A stretch of 64,000 nucleotides of DNA from Burkholderiales bacterium PBB3 (GCA_002256115.1 NKIK01000004.1:1-64000), one strand, 5' to 3'; positions 8,776-16,967 are shown, numbered from the stretch's first letter. Notes: generated by a model from the letters alone, not told the origin. Translations and numbers: made by a program.

Positions 8776-9591
8776 TCAGCGCTTGGCGGCGCGGTGTTTG
8801 ACCCAGGCCATACCGGCCGAGATGGACGCCAGCACCAGCACATAGAACACGATTTGCATGCCGGCCGGCTGCGCGTCATAGCCCACCAGACCGTGCAGCA
8901 GCGTGCCCATGGCCGAGCTTTGCGACAGCAACTCCGAGCTATCCCACAGCGGCGCGCCCAGGCTGGGCAGCCAGTCGGCCTGCACCAGAAAGCGGGCCAC
9001 TTGCGAGCCCATGCTGGCGGCTAACAACAGCACCAACACGCCGGTAATCGAGAAAAACCACTTCAAGGGAATGCGCAGCAAACCGGCATACAGCAAACCG
9101 CCGACTACCGCGCCTGCTGCCAAGCCGGCAGCTCCGCCGGTGAGTGTGGTGCGCAGGCCGTCTTCACTGCCCGTGGCCAAACCATAGAGGAAGAGCACGG
9201 TCTCGGAACCTTCGCGCAGCACCGCCAGAGCCACCACCAGAAAGATGACCGACAGCGCGCGGCTGCCATCTCGGACGGCGCGGGCCGCATTCTGGGCCTG
9301 GGCTGCCATTTCGCGCCCATGCACCGACATCCAGATGTTGTGCCAGGCCAGCATGCCTACGGCCAGGGTCAGCACCCCGGCGTTAAAAATCTCCTGCCCC
9401 ACGCCACTGGCCAGGTTGGAGATGAACTCCATGCTGGACGCCACCGCCGCAGCCCCGGCAAGTCCGGCCAATATGCCGCCCAGCATCCAGCGCGTGCGCC
9501 CGGGAATGCCCAGTGTGGCGGCAGCCATGATGCTGATGATGAGCGAGGCTTCTAAAGACTCGCGAAAGACGATGAGGGCGGCGGCAAACAT
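8776..9591 (-). CDS. FTR1-family high-affinity iron permease
   Basis: A 271-residue inner-membrane protein with about seven hydrophobic segments. It carries two REXXE iron-binding motifs, RESLE at residues 10-14 and REGSE in the middle (VALAVLREGSETVLFLYG), the signature of the Ftr1/EfeU group. These permeases usually work with a periplasmic ferroxidase or iron-binding partner. The upstream gene, 22 bp away, encodes an exported cupredoxin-like protein, matching that pattern. A Fur-box-like sequence lies ahead of the pair. No EfeO or EfeB peroxidase is next to it, so the system is a minimal FTR1 type rather than a complete EfeUOB. Confidence 0.92.
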   Translation of the reverse strand: MFAAALIVFRESLEASLIISIMAAATLGIPGRTRWMLGGILAGLAGAAAVASSMEFISNLASGVGQEIFNAGVLTLAVGMLAWHNIWMSVHGREMAAQAQNAARAVRDGSRALSVIFLVVALAVLREGSETVLFLYGLATGSEDGLRTTLTGGAAGLAAGAVVGGLLYAGLLRIPLKWFFSITGVLVLLLAASMGSQVARFLVQADWLPSLGAPLWDSSELLSQSSAMGTLLHGLVGYDAQPAGMQIVFYVLVLASISAGMAWVKHRAAKR

Positions 9592-9613
9592 GGCAGAGAA
9601 CTCGGGCTAGGGC

Positions 9614-9943
9614 TTATTCAGCAATGATGGTGCCTTGGGCACCGGGTTCGTTCTCGTGGTATTCCTCGACGAAGGGGTAACGCCCTGGCCGCAGCGCACC
9701 CAGCAGGATGATGGCCGAAGACTTGCCGGCAATGACCTTCTCACGGCCCAGCACCTTGCTCTCGAACTCCGCGGGCGTGGCGTCTTTGTTCACCACCAAC
9801 AGCCGCGCTTTTTTGTTCGCCGGAATTTTTACCTCTTTGGGCGAAAAGGCGTGGTTCTCGATGGTGATGACGATGTCACCTTCTTCCGCGGTAGCGGTGA
9901 GCGCAGCCAGAGAAAGCAGAGTCAGGGCAAAGAGACGTTTCAT
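9614..9943 (-). CDS. Periplasmic cupredoxin-fold protein, FTR1 partner
   Basis: A 109-residue protein with a signal peptide (MKRLFALTLLSLAALTATA) and one cupredoxin-like domain (IVITIENHAFSPKEVKIPANKK, RPGRYPFVEEYHENEPGAQG). The chain has no Cys and no Met after the start, so a classical blue-copper site cannot form. The two His residues and the acidic EEYHENE loop instead suggest binding of iron or a different copper geometry. It lies directly upstream of the FTR1 permease gene and behind a Fur-like box, consistent with delivering or oxidising iron for the permease. The pairing is seen directly; the exact redox role is inferred. Confidence 0.85.
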   Translation of the reverse strand: MKRLFALTLLSLAALTATAEEGDIVITIENHAFSPKEVKIPANKKARLLVVNKDATPAEFESKVLGREKVIAGKSSAIILLGALRPGRYPFVEEYHENEPGAQGTIIAE

Positions 9944-9971
9944 AGGATCTCAAAAATCAAAGAGTTCCTTC

Positions 9972-9990
9972 AATGATAACGATTCGCATT
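9972..9990 (-). promoter_or_regulatory. Candidate Fur box
   Basis: The 19 bp AATGATAACGATTCGCATT read as close to three GATAAT-like hexamers, the usual Fur recognition pattern. The site sits 29 bp ahead of the cupredoxin gene that starts the iron uptake pair. Iron-dependent repression is inferred from sequence and position. Confidence 0.7.
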
Positions 9991-10048
9991 TATGGCGGCA
10001 TGTCCTGCCGCGTAAAGTTTACGAAAAGCAGGGGTTATAACGTCCGCG

Positions 10049-11116
10049 TCATTGCGCCGGGTCGCGGTGTTCCCAGCGGATGGCGTCGATCTGCTTCAGC
10101 AGTTCGGGTGACAGTGTGGTGCCCCAAGCGTCCAGATTCTGGTCCAACTGGGCCAGGCTGGTCACGCCGATGATGGTGCTGGCCACCTGCCACTTGGTGT
10201 AACAAAAGGCCAGAGCCATCTGCGTGGGCGTCATGCCGTTGGCGACGGCCAATTGGTTGTAGCGGCGGCCAGCGGCGACGGCATCGGGGCGGCCCCAGCG
10301 CTGCTTGCGGAAGGCTTCAAACATCGCAAGGCGTCCGTCAGCGGGTGCGCCCTCACCGGTTGGCCCATTGGCGTCGTATTTGCCGGTCAACAAGCCAAAT
10401 GCCAGTGGCGAATAGGCCAGCAGGGAAACGCCTAAGCGGTGCAGGGTTTCATCCAGGCCGTTCTCCGCACTGCGGTTGAGCAGGCAATAGGCGTTTTGCA
10501 CGGTGGCCACGCGCGGCAGGCCGTGCTGCTCCGCCAGGCGCACAAACTCGTGCACGCCATAGGGGGTTTCATTCGACAAGCCCACGGCGCGCACCTTGCC
10601 AGCTTTGACCAGCGTGCCGAGCGCTTCCAGTTGCGCGTGAATACTGGTGGCACTGGTGTTCTCGTTTTTCGGGTTGTAGTAGAGGCCGCCAAACATCGGC
10701 ACATGGCGCGCGGGCCAGTGGATTTGGTAGAGGTCAATCACATCGGTCTGCAGGCGCTGCAGGCTGGCATCGCAGGCCGCAATGATGTCGGCACCGGTCA
10801 AATCGGCACTGCCACCGCGAATCCAGGGCATACCGCGTGACGGGCCGGCCACTTTGGTGGCGATCACCAGCTTTTGGCGCAGGCCGGGGCGCGCTGTCAG
10901 CCAGTTGCCGATGATTTTTTCGGTGGCGTTGAAGGTTTCGGGGCGGGCGGGCACGGCGTACATCTCAGCCGTGTCGATGAAGTTGATGCCACGCTCTACC
11001 GCGCGGTCCAGAATGGCGAAGGAGGCGTCTTGGTCAACCTGCTCGCCAAAGGTCATGGTGCCCAGGCAAATGGGGGTGACGTGCAGACCGCTATGGCCCA
11101 GGGAAATAGTGTTCAT
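10049..11116 (-). CDS. tas: NADP(H)-dependent aldo/keto reductase (Tas-like)
   Basis: A 355-residue cytoplasmic oxidoreductase of the aldo/keto reductase superfamily, closest by eye to E. coli Tas. Shared stretches include LGTMTFGEQ, GINFIDTAEMYAVPARPET, GNWL, VAGPSRG, LQTDVIDLYQIHWP, GLSNETPYGVHEF and MALAFCYTKW. The catalytic tetrad is present: Asp and Tyr in FIDTAEMY, Lys in VIATKVAGP and His in YQIHWP. The physiological substrate is unknown; Tas itself was found through suppression of tyrosine auxotrophy. It is a single gene between the iron pair and a membrane protein. Confidence 0.9.
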   Translation of the reverse strand: MNTISLGHSGLHVTPICLGTMTFGEQVDQDASFAILDRAVERGINFIDTAEMYAVPARPETFNATEKIIGNWLTARPGLRQKLVIATKVAGPSRGMPWIRGGSADLTGADIIAACDASLQRLQTDVIDLYQIHWPARHVPMFGGLYYNPKNENTSATSIHAQLEALGTLVKAGKVRAVGLSNETPYGVHEFVRLAEQHGLPRVATVQNAYCLLNRSAENGLDETLHRLGVSLLAYSPLAFGLLTGKYDANGPTGEGAPADGRLAMFEAFRKQRWGRPDAVAAGRRYNQLAVANGMTPTQMALAFCYTKWQVASTIIGVTSLAQLDQNLDAWGTTLSPELLKQIDAIRWEHRDPAQ

Positions 11117-11201
11117 GGTTTTCGCTTAAGCGCCAGCGAATTGGGCGCGAGTTGAATTGGGCGCGAGTGTAGCCATGAAGGCCAGAGCCTGCAGGCGCGG
11201 G

Positions 11202-12029
11202 TTAATCGCCCCCGCCGCCACATCCCCCGCTGCTGTCGCCGCCGGAGCTGGAATCCCCGTCGCTGCCGCCGCTGGAGCTCGACTCCGATCCGCCAAAGTT
11301 GAACGAATCGCCGGACGAACCACCGTCACTGCCGCCACCATCGCTGCCAAAGCTGGTGCCGCAGTAGTCGCCCGAGCCGCTCGCGCGGTCAACGTCGCGA
11401 CAATCGGGCACGTAGCTGAAGCCTCCGGGAATGGCGAACTTTTTGTCCAAGGCAAACAGCAGTGGCAGGCGGCTGGGCAGGCGCGGATTGATGCTTTCCT
11501 CCTTGCACGCCCAGTACCAGGTGCGGCGCAGGCCGTCGTTGCGCTTGGGGTCCTTGCCCAGCACCTCGGCTGGCGTGTGGTGCAGCAGCTTGCCAAAGGC
11601 GGCCTGGCACCAGGCTTCGTAGGCTTGGGTGTGCAGGATGAACTCGTGCCAGGCCTCATCGGCCGCCTGCGATGGCATGGCCACAAAGCTGCGCTTACTG
11701 CGCAGGTGCGCCATAAAAAACTGGCGCAGGCCGCGCAGCACCAAGTCGGCATCGCCCGCGCTGAGCTGTGGGTACTTTTGGCGCAGCTTGGCACCCAGGA
11801 AGCCGGGCATGCGCGCCTCGCGGATGAACTGGCGGCGGCGGCTGTCTTCCCAGGCGCGCAGTGCAAAAAATAGCCCCAAGCACAGCACGCACCACAGCGC
11901 CAGCGGCAAGGGGCGGTGAATGCCAAAAAAACCCAGCACCGGCAGCACCGGGAAGGCCAACCACTTGGCCACGGTGAGCACGGCAATGCGTTGGCGGCCG
12001 TTGGTTTGGAGTGGTTTGGGCAGTTGCAT
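11202..12029 (-). CDS. Membrane protein with Gly/Ser-rich tail, unknown function
   Basis: A 275-residue protein I do not recognise as a named enzyme. Two hydrophobic segments lie near residues 20-58 (KWLAFPVLPVLGFFGI and LALWCVLCLGLFFAL). A cytoplasmic helical domain follows, with PSQAADEAWHEFILHTQAY, WCQAAFGKLLHHTPAE and a LRRTWYWAC segment. The regular His and Trp in DEAWHEFILHT recall the domain found in glycine-rich domain proteins. After a Cys-containing stretch (PDCRDVD, DYCGTS), the last 55 residues are almost only Gly, Ser and Asp, ending in GGCGGGGD. Such tails are seen in proteins with exposed, flexible ends. The gene stands alone. Confidence 0.75.
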   Translation of the reverse strand: MQLPKPLQTNGRQRIAVLTVAKWLAFPVLPVLGFFGIHRPLPLALWCVLCLGLFFALRAWEDSRRRQFIREARMPGFLGAKLRQKYPQLSAGDADLVLRGLRQFFMAHLRSKRSFVAMPSQAADEAWHEFILHTQAYEAWCQAAFGKLLHHTPAEVLGKDPKRNDGLRRTWYWACKEESINPRLPSRLPLLFALDKKFAIPGGFSYVPDCRDVDRASGSGDYCGTSFGSDGGGSDGGSSGDSFNFGGSESSSSGGSDGDSSSGGDSSGGCGGGGD

Positions 12030-12059
12030 GGCGATGGCTACTCTGGGCTGGGCTGTCGA

Positions 12060-14006
12060 TCAACGTTTTTTTGAGCGATCCTGGGCGCGGGCTTCTTCTT
12101 GCAGGCGCAGCACGCGGCGCTGTACTTTGCCGGTGGTGGTCATGGGCAGGGATTCCACAAATTCGATTTCTTTGGGGTACTCATACGGTGCCAGCAGGCC
12201 TTTTACGTGGTCTTGCAAAGACTGCACCAGTTGCGCCTGATTGAGTGCCAAATCATGCTTTGAGGCCGTGGATAGTGCGGGAGCAGCTATAAAATCAGGA
12301 GCAAGCACGACATAGGCCTTAACCAGTGCGCCGCGCTCGGGGTCGGGCTTGGGTACCACGGCAGCGTTCAGCACCGCAGGATGTTTGACTAAGCAGTTCT
12401 CAATTTCGCCAGGGCCGATGCGGTAACCGGCGGACTTGAACACATCATCGCTGCGGCCCTGGTACCAGAGGTAGCCATCGGCATCGCGCACGGCCAAATC
12501 GCCGGTGCGGCACCAGTCGTCCACTCCATTGCCCCCCGTGAATTTTGCTTGGGTGGCGGCGTCGTTCTTCCAGTAGCCCAAAAAGAAAATCGGATCAGGC
12601 TGGCCATGCACATCCAGGCGGTTCAGCGCCACATCACCCGGCACACCCACGGCGCACTCCTGGCCGTTGTCGTCGATTACTTTGACGTTGTGGCCGGGAT
12701 AACCCATGCCCATGCTGCCAGGTTTGGATGGATACAAGGCATTGCAGTTGCCGACGATGTAGTTGATTTCGGTCTGGCCAAACATCTCATTGGGGGCGAC
12801 GCCGAGCTGGTTCTGGCAGTAGGCAAACACCGCGTCGCCTACGGCCTCGCCCGCGCTCATGATGGCGTGCAGTTGCAGATTGAACTGCTGGCGCACTGTG
12901 CGCTGGGGCGTGCCCGGGAAGGCCTTCATCATGGCCTTGAGCGCGGTGGGGAACAAAAAGGTGTGCGTGACGCCGCACTGCCCCATCAAGTCCAAAGCCG
13001 CCTGTGGGCTGAAGCGCTCGCGGCAGGCCACGATGGGGCGGCCGAAGTACAAAGTGGGTAACAAAGCATCCATCAGCCCGCCCGTCCAAGCCCAGTCCGC
13101 CGGACTCCAAAAAACGCTTTGCGTTTTTGGCTCCGGCAGACTGGGCGTTGCCCCAATACGGCTCGCCCCCACCCCAGCCCTCCCCCGCGCGGGTGAGGGG
13201 GTGTTCTGGCCCACAAATGGCTCAAACCCAAACCAGTTCTGGCTGGCCACAAAACCCGGCAAATTGCCGATCAGCGCCCGGTGCGGCAGCAGCGCGCCCT
13301 TGGGGTTACCGGTCGTACCGCTGGTGTAGATGAGCACGGCGGGGTCTTCGGCCAGGGTGTCGACCAGGCTGAAATCGGTACTGAACTGCGCCAGCGTGTC
13401 GTCCCATTCGCACTCGGCCTGGGGCATGGCCCCGTCTAAGGCCCCTTCTAAGGCCGCATTTGCCGCGCCGACGCTCACTAAGGTGCGCAGCGAGGGGCAG
13501 TGCTTGCGTGCCAGGTGCAAGTCCTGCAGCGCCTTGGTGTCGGCAATAGCGACCACGGCCTCACTGTCTTGCAGGCGAAATTCCAAGGCCTCTGGCCCAA
13601 ACAGCAAGGACAAGGGCATCGCCACCGCGCCCATCTGCAGCACCGCCATATAGGCCACGGCCGTCTCAAAGCATTGGGGCATGACGATGGCCACCCGGTC
13701 GCCCCGCTGCACACCCAGCGCCTGCAAGGCATTCGACAGCCGGTTGGCCTGCTGCTGCAGTTCAGAATAGGTATAAAAAACGGCTGCAGCGCCCGTGGAA
13801 TGTGTGGAAACCGCTACTCTTTTTGTAGCATCTACCCGCGCAGCCCATCGGGTACAACAAACTTGGGCCATATTGAAATGCGTGGGCACATCCCACACAA
13901 ACTGCTGGTGCAGGCTGGCGTAGCTGGCTGGCACACCCTGTGGCGGCAGGGTCTTGGTCGCCCGTGCCGCTTTGCCGGTTTTGTCCCTGGATTGACTGAC
14001 TCGCAT
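12060..14006 (-). CDS. Acyl-CoA synthetase (AMP-forming), with in-frame repeat insertions
   Basis: A 648-residue member of the ANL superfamily that activates a carboxylic acid with ATP and CoA. The P-loop LIYTSGTTGNPKGA, the FGQTEINYIVGN motif, the hinge GRSDDVFKSAGYRIGPGEIEN and the C-terminal catalytic Lys in MTTTGKVQRR are all intact. The start used is MRVSQSRDK at 14004-14006, preceded by AGAGGTG; the open frame continues further upstream but would overlap the divergent hydrolase gene. About 30 residues between GFEPFVG and VFWSPADWAW look like an inserted repeat (bases 13091-13208). A second repeat lies near the C-terminus (12265-12291) and a third possible one near the N-terminus (13813-13829). 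The motifs suggest the enzyme still works. Confidence 0.88.
   Translation of the reverse strand: MRVSQSRDKTGKAARATKTLPPQGVPASYASLHQQFVWDVPTHFNMAQVCCTRWAARVDATKRVAVSTHSTGAAAVFYTYSELQQQANRLSNALQALGVQRGDRVAIVMPQCFETAVAYMAVLQMGAVAMPLSLLFGPEALEFRLQDSEAVVAIADTKALQDLHLARKHCPSLRTLVSVGAANAALEGALDGAMPQAECEWDDTLAQFSTDFSLVDTLAEDPAVLIYTSGTTGNPKGALLPHRALIGNLPGFVASQNWFGFEPFVGQNTPSPARGRAGVGASRIGATPSLPEPKTQSVFWSPADWAWTGGLMDALLPTLYFGRPIVACRERFSPQAALDLMGQCGVTHTFLFPTALKAMMKAFPGTPQRTVRQQFNLQLHAIMSAGEAVGDAVFAYCQNQLGVAPNEMFGQTEINYIVGNCNALYPSKPGSMGMGYPGHNVKVIDDNGQECAVGVPGDVALNRLDVHGQPDPIFFLGYWKNDAATQAKFTGGNGVDDWCRTGDLAVRDADGYLWYQGRSDDVFKSAGYRIGPGEIENCLVKHPAVLNAAVVPKPDPERGALVKAYVVLAPDFIAAPALSTASKHDLALNQAQLVQSLQDHVKGLLAPYEYPKEIEFVESLPMTTTGKVQRRVLRLQEEARAQDRSKKR
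12265..12291 (-). repeat. Dispersed repeat core inside the acyl-CoA synthetase gene
   Basis: These 27 bp are identical, in inverted orientation on the plus strand, to 24433-24459. They share GTGGATAGTGCGGGAG and flanks with copies at 30275-30333, 37867-37925 and 38846-38904. Here the repeat is read in frame and encodes part of DFIAAPALSTAS, between the adenylation core and the C-terminal lobe of the enzyme. Confidence 0.88.
13091..13208 (-). repeat. In-frame hairpin repeat insertion in the acyl-CoA synthetase gene
   Basis: Bases 13091-13145 form a long imperfect hairpin: two arms of about 26 bases pair around the TTT at 13118-13120. It is followed by a C-rich tract (CCCCACCCCAGCCCTCCCCC, 13167-13186, and onward), typical of dispersed repeats in Comamonadaceae and other GC-rich bacteria. 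One arm is the native sequence coding for VFWSPADWA. The other arm encodes SLPEPKTQS in the opposite sense. The C-rich part encodes TPSPARGRAGVG. Confidence 0.8.
13813..13829 (-). repeat. Short 5-7-5 hairpin in the acyl-CoA synthetase gene
   Basis: GCTAC, seven bases, GTAGC: the same 5-7-5 layout as the hairpins at 24421-24437 and 20016-20032. It encodes part of DATKRVAVS in a poorly conserved N-terminal region. The match is in architecture rather than long identity. Confidence 0.45.
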
Positions 14007-14031
14007 GCTGCACCTCTTTATGATTGGATAA

Positions 14032-14934
14032 ATGTATCCAATCCAACGTGTCCCCCGCAGTGAATTCATCCCCATACGTAGTTTGCAGTACCACGTGCAG
14101 GTGTGGGGCGAGCCCTCTCCCGACAAAATCCCCCTGGTCATGGTGCATGGCTGGATGGACGTGGCTGCCAGCTACCAGTTTGTCGTCGACGCCCTGAGCC
14201 ACGACCACTATGTGATCGCCCCCGACTGGCGCGGCTACGGCAAGACCATAGACCCCCATGCAGACAACTACTGGTTCCCCGATTACCTGGCCGACCTGGA
14301 CTTTTTGCTGGACCACTACGCGCCTACGGGCCAGGTGAATTTGGTGGGCCACAGCATGGGCGGCAACGTGGTCATGCTCTACGGCGGCGTGCGGCCTGAG
14401 CGCATCCGCCGCCTGATCAATCTGGAAGGCTTTGGCATGCCCGCCACTACACCCGACCAAGCACCCAAGCGCTATGCCACCTGGATGGATGAGCTGAAAA
14501 AGCTGCACAAAGGCGAGATGGACCTGCGCCCTTACGACGCCGTGAGTGGCGTGGCCCGCCGCCTGATGAAAACCAACCCGCGCCTGACGGCCGACAAAGC
14601 GGAGTGGCTGGCGCGCCACTGGGCGGCCGAGAATGTAGACGGCACCTGGAGCGTACTGGGCGCAGCGGCGCACAAAATCTCTAACGCACAGCTCTACCGG
14701 CTGGAGGAAGTGTTAGCCATCTACGCCCGCCTCAGCATGCCAGTGCTGGCCGTAGAGGCCTCAGACAACAGCCTGGATCTGTGGTGGAAGGGGCGCTACA
14801 AGTTGGACGAGTACCACGAACGCCTGAAGGTCGTGCCCAACGTGGAAATCGCCCGCATTGACGATGCCGGACACATGATGCACCACGACCAGCCCGAGGT
14901 TTTGGCCGCACTGATCGAACGGTTTATTGCCTGA
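14032..14934 (+). CDS. Alpha/beta hydrolase
   Basis: A 300-residue serine hydrolase of the alpha/beta fold. The oxyanion HGWMD lies near residue 40, the nucleophile elbow GHSMGG near residue 106, and the catalytic His in DDAGHMMHHDQPE near the C-terminus. The PDWRGYGKT segment and helical cap (MDELKKLHKGEMDLRPYDAV) resemble lactone, ester or epoxide hydrolases; no specific substrate is indicated. It diverges from the acyl-CoA synthetase gene with only 25 bp between the two start codons, so the two share a very compact promoter region and may be co-regulated. Confidence 0.88.
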   Translation: MYPIQRVPRSEFIPIRSLQYHVQVWGEPSPDKIPLVMVHGWMDVAASYQFVVDALSHDHYVIAPDWRGYGKTIDPHADNYWFPDYLADLDFLLDHYAPTGQVNLVGHSMGGNVVMLYGGVRPERIRRLINLEGFGMPATTPDQAPKRYATWMDELKKLHKGEMDLRPYDAVSGVARRLMKTNPRLTADKAEWLARHWAAENVDGTWSVLGAAAHKISNAQLYRLEEVLAIYARLSMPVLAVEASDNSLDLWWKGRYKLDEYHERLKVVPNVEIARIDDAGHMMHHDQPEVLAALIERFIA

Positions 14935-14960
14935 AACGGTCCGAAACGCTGGTGTAACAT

Positions 14961-14980
14961 CCCTCACCAAAATTTGAGGG
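14961..14980 (+). promoter_or_regulatory. Hairpin covering the ribosome-binding site of the S9 peptidase gene
   Basis: CCCTCA (14961-14966) can pair with TGAGGG (14975-14980) across an 8-base loop. The right arm is the start of the Shine-Dalgarno region GAGGGGG, 8-12 bp ahead of the ATG at 14988. Such pairing could hide the ribosome-binding site. Function is inferred; the stem has only six pairs. Confidence 0.4.
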
Positions 14981-14987
14981 GGACACT

Positions 14988-16967
14988 ATGCAAAGACGAT
15001 CATTACTGCAGCACATGGCGCTGGGTGCGGTGGCCGCACCATCGCTAGGCTTCGCCGCCACCGAGCCAGATCGCGCCGCGCCGCTGCCGCTAGAGCATTT
15101 TTACCGCCGCCCACTGATGGAGCGCGTCCGCCTGTCACCGGATGGCAAAAAGATCGCCGCCATCATCAACAACGGTAGCCAAAGCCTGCTGATCACGCGC
15201 AACTTGGCCGGTGGGGCCATCGTTACGGTGATGAACACCGACAACCTGGAATTCCTATTCAACTGGTTCCGTTGGATCAACAACGACAGGCTCGTGGTCA
15301 GCCTGCGCTACCCCTACCAGCGCCAGATTCCGGGCTCCACGCGGGTGATCAACACCATGGAAACGCGGCTGTTGTCGCTGGATGCTGACGGGAGCAATGC
15401 AATCAATGTACTGCGCAGCAAGGGCCTGTCAGGTGCTACCGGTTGGGCTATCAACCAAGACGACGTGATTGACTGGTTGCCCCAAGACGGTAAACACATC
15501 CTGCTGGGCCTGCCTGACACCGACCAGGACCGGGACAACTCGGTCTTCAAAATCAACGTGTATACCGGCGCGCGTCAGCATTACCACGGCACCCTGCCAG
15601 ATGTGCGAAGTTGGAGCACCGACCAAGCCCACCGGGTGCGCATAGGCGTGGGATTTGATGACAAGTCGGACACGGTGGTGTGGGTATCTGATATTGAAGG
15701 CAAAAACTGGCGCGTGCTGAGCAAGTTTGCCCCCTTCTCCAGCGACGCGCTCGTGCCCGTGGGCTTTGGTCTGGATCCGCACATTTTGTACGTCACGGCA
15801 CGTCACGCCGGGTTGCTAGCCTTGCACACCGTGGATCTGCGTGAGCCCAAAATCGAGCTCAAGCTCAAAGTGGCACACCCGCGTTTTGACCTGAGTGGCG
15901 GGCTGCTCTACAACAAAGCCGGGGAAGCCATTGGCTTTGCAAATAACTCTTTGGACTCCACAGTGCTGTACTGGGATGAGAGCTACAAGGCCTGGAAGCA
16001 ACAAATTGACCAAGCCTTGCCGGAGCGGCGCAACACGATCAGCAGTGTGTCCCAGGACGAGACCCAATGTGTCGTCATGTCCGAAGCACCAGATATGCCG
16101 CCTGATTTCTTCCTGTGTGCCAAAGATGGCAGCAAGCCCCGGCTGTTGTCGCGCACCTTCCCAGAGTTGGTGGGCAAAGAGCTGTCGTTTAAACAGGAAT
16201 TTAGCTTCAACGCCCGCGACGGACTCAACATCAGTTGTTACCTGAGTCTGCCGCCCGGCAGTAAGGGAAAAAATCTGCCGTTTGTGGTGTTTCCCCATGG
16301 TGGCCCGCAAGCCTCTGATGGCCCCGAATTTGACAACTGGGTGGCCTTTATGGCCGACCGCGGTTATGCGGTGCTGCAAGTGAACTACCGTGGCTCCACC
16401 GGCTATGGCCAAGCATTTATGGACGCAGGCCTGCGCCGCTGGGGCCTGGAAATGCAGGACGACCTGACCGATGCGGTTGCTGCCGTCGTCAAGAAAGGCT
16501 TGGCAGACCCGGCCCGCATTGCCATCGTAGGTGCCAGCTATGGTGGCTATGCCGCTTTGATGGGCGTGTGCAAAACGCCCAAACTCTACCAAGGCGCCTT
16601 TGCCTTTGCGCCGGTGGTGGATTTGGTGGAGCTGGTGGCGGATGCTGGCCAGTTTCGGGCGCGTGAATCGGTGCGCCGCCAGATTGGTGAGGCATCGGAC
16701 GACAAGCCGCGTTTGAAAGAAACATCGCCCAATCTTTTGGCCGCCAAAATTGAGGTGCCCGTGGTGTTGATACACGGCACCCACGACCGGCAGGCCGAGT
16801 ACCAGCACAGTGTGTGGATGGCGGATTCGCTCAAGGCCAACGGCAAGAAGCACAAGTTCACCACCCAAGACAAAGGCGACCACCAACTCAGCCACCTGCC
16901 CTACCGCAAACAACTGTTTGAGCAGTTGGAAGCATTCTTGTTGGAGACGCTGGGCAAGGCGGCCTGA
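14988..16967 (+). CDS. S9 family prolyl oligopeptidase-like peptidase
   Basis: A 659-residue serine peptidase with an N-terminal export signal beginning MQRRSLLQH, compatible with Tat or Sec export, and a cleavable AGF-like end near residue 24. The first two thirds form a beta-propeller-like region (LSPDGKKIAAIINNG, RWINNDRLVVSLRYP). The catalytic domain follows, with PFVVFPHGGPQASD, YAVLQVNYRGSTGYGQAF, the nucleophile in GASYGGYAALM (Ser about residue 517), the Asp in HGTHDRQAEYQHS and the His in DKGDHQLSH. It resembles acylaminoacyl-peptidase and dipeptidyl-peptidase homologues that degrade peptides in the periplasm. It stands alone downstream of the hydrolase gene. Confidence 0.92.
   Translation: MQRRSLLQHMALGAVAAPSLGFAATEPDRAAPLPLEHFYRRPLMERVRLSPDGKKIAAIINNGSQSLLITRNLAGGAIVTVMNTDNLEFLFNWFRWINNDRLVVSLRYPYQRQIPGSTRVINTMETRLLSLDADGSNAINVLRSKGLSGATGWAINQDDVIDWLPQDGKHILLGLPDTDQDRDNSVFKINVYTGARQHYHGTLPDVRSWSTDQAHRVRIGVGFDDKSDTVVWVSDIEGKNWRVLSKFAPFSSDALVPVGFGLDPHILYVTARHAGLLALHTVDLREPKIELKLKVAHPRFDLSGGLLYNKAGEAIGFANNSLDSTVLYWDESYKAWKQQIDQALPERRNTISSVSQDETQCVVMSEAPDMPPDFFLCAKDGSKPRLLSRTFPELVGKELSFKQEFSFNARDGLNISCYLSLPPGSKGKNLPFVVFPHGGPQASDGPEFDNWVAFMADRGYAVLQVNYRGSTGYGQAFMDAGLRRWGLEMQDDLTDAVAAVVKKGLADPARIAIVGASYGGYAALMGVCKTPKLYQGAFAFAPVVDLVELVADAGQFRARESVRRQIGEASDDKPRLKETSPNLLAAKIEVPVVLIHGTHDRQAEYQHSVWMADSLKANGKKHKFTTQDKGDHQLSHLPYRKQLFEQLEAFLLETLGKAA

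Noticed and set aside
15816..16913. 365-codon minus-strand open frame opposite the S9 peptidase
   Set aside because: Composition is typical of an antisense shadow and the S9 catalytic triad lies on the plus strand.
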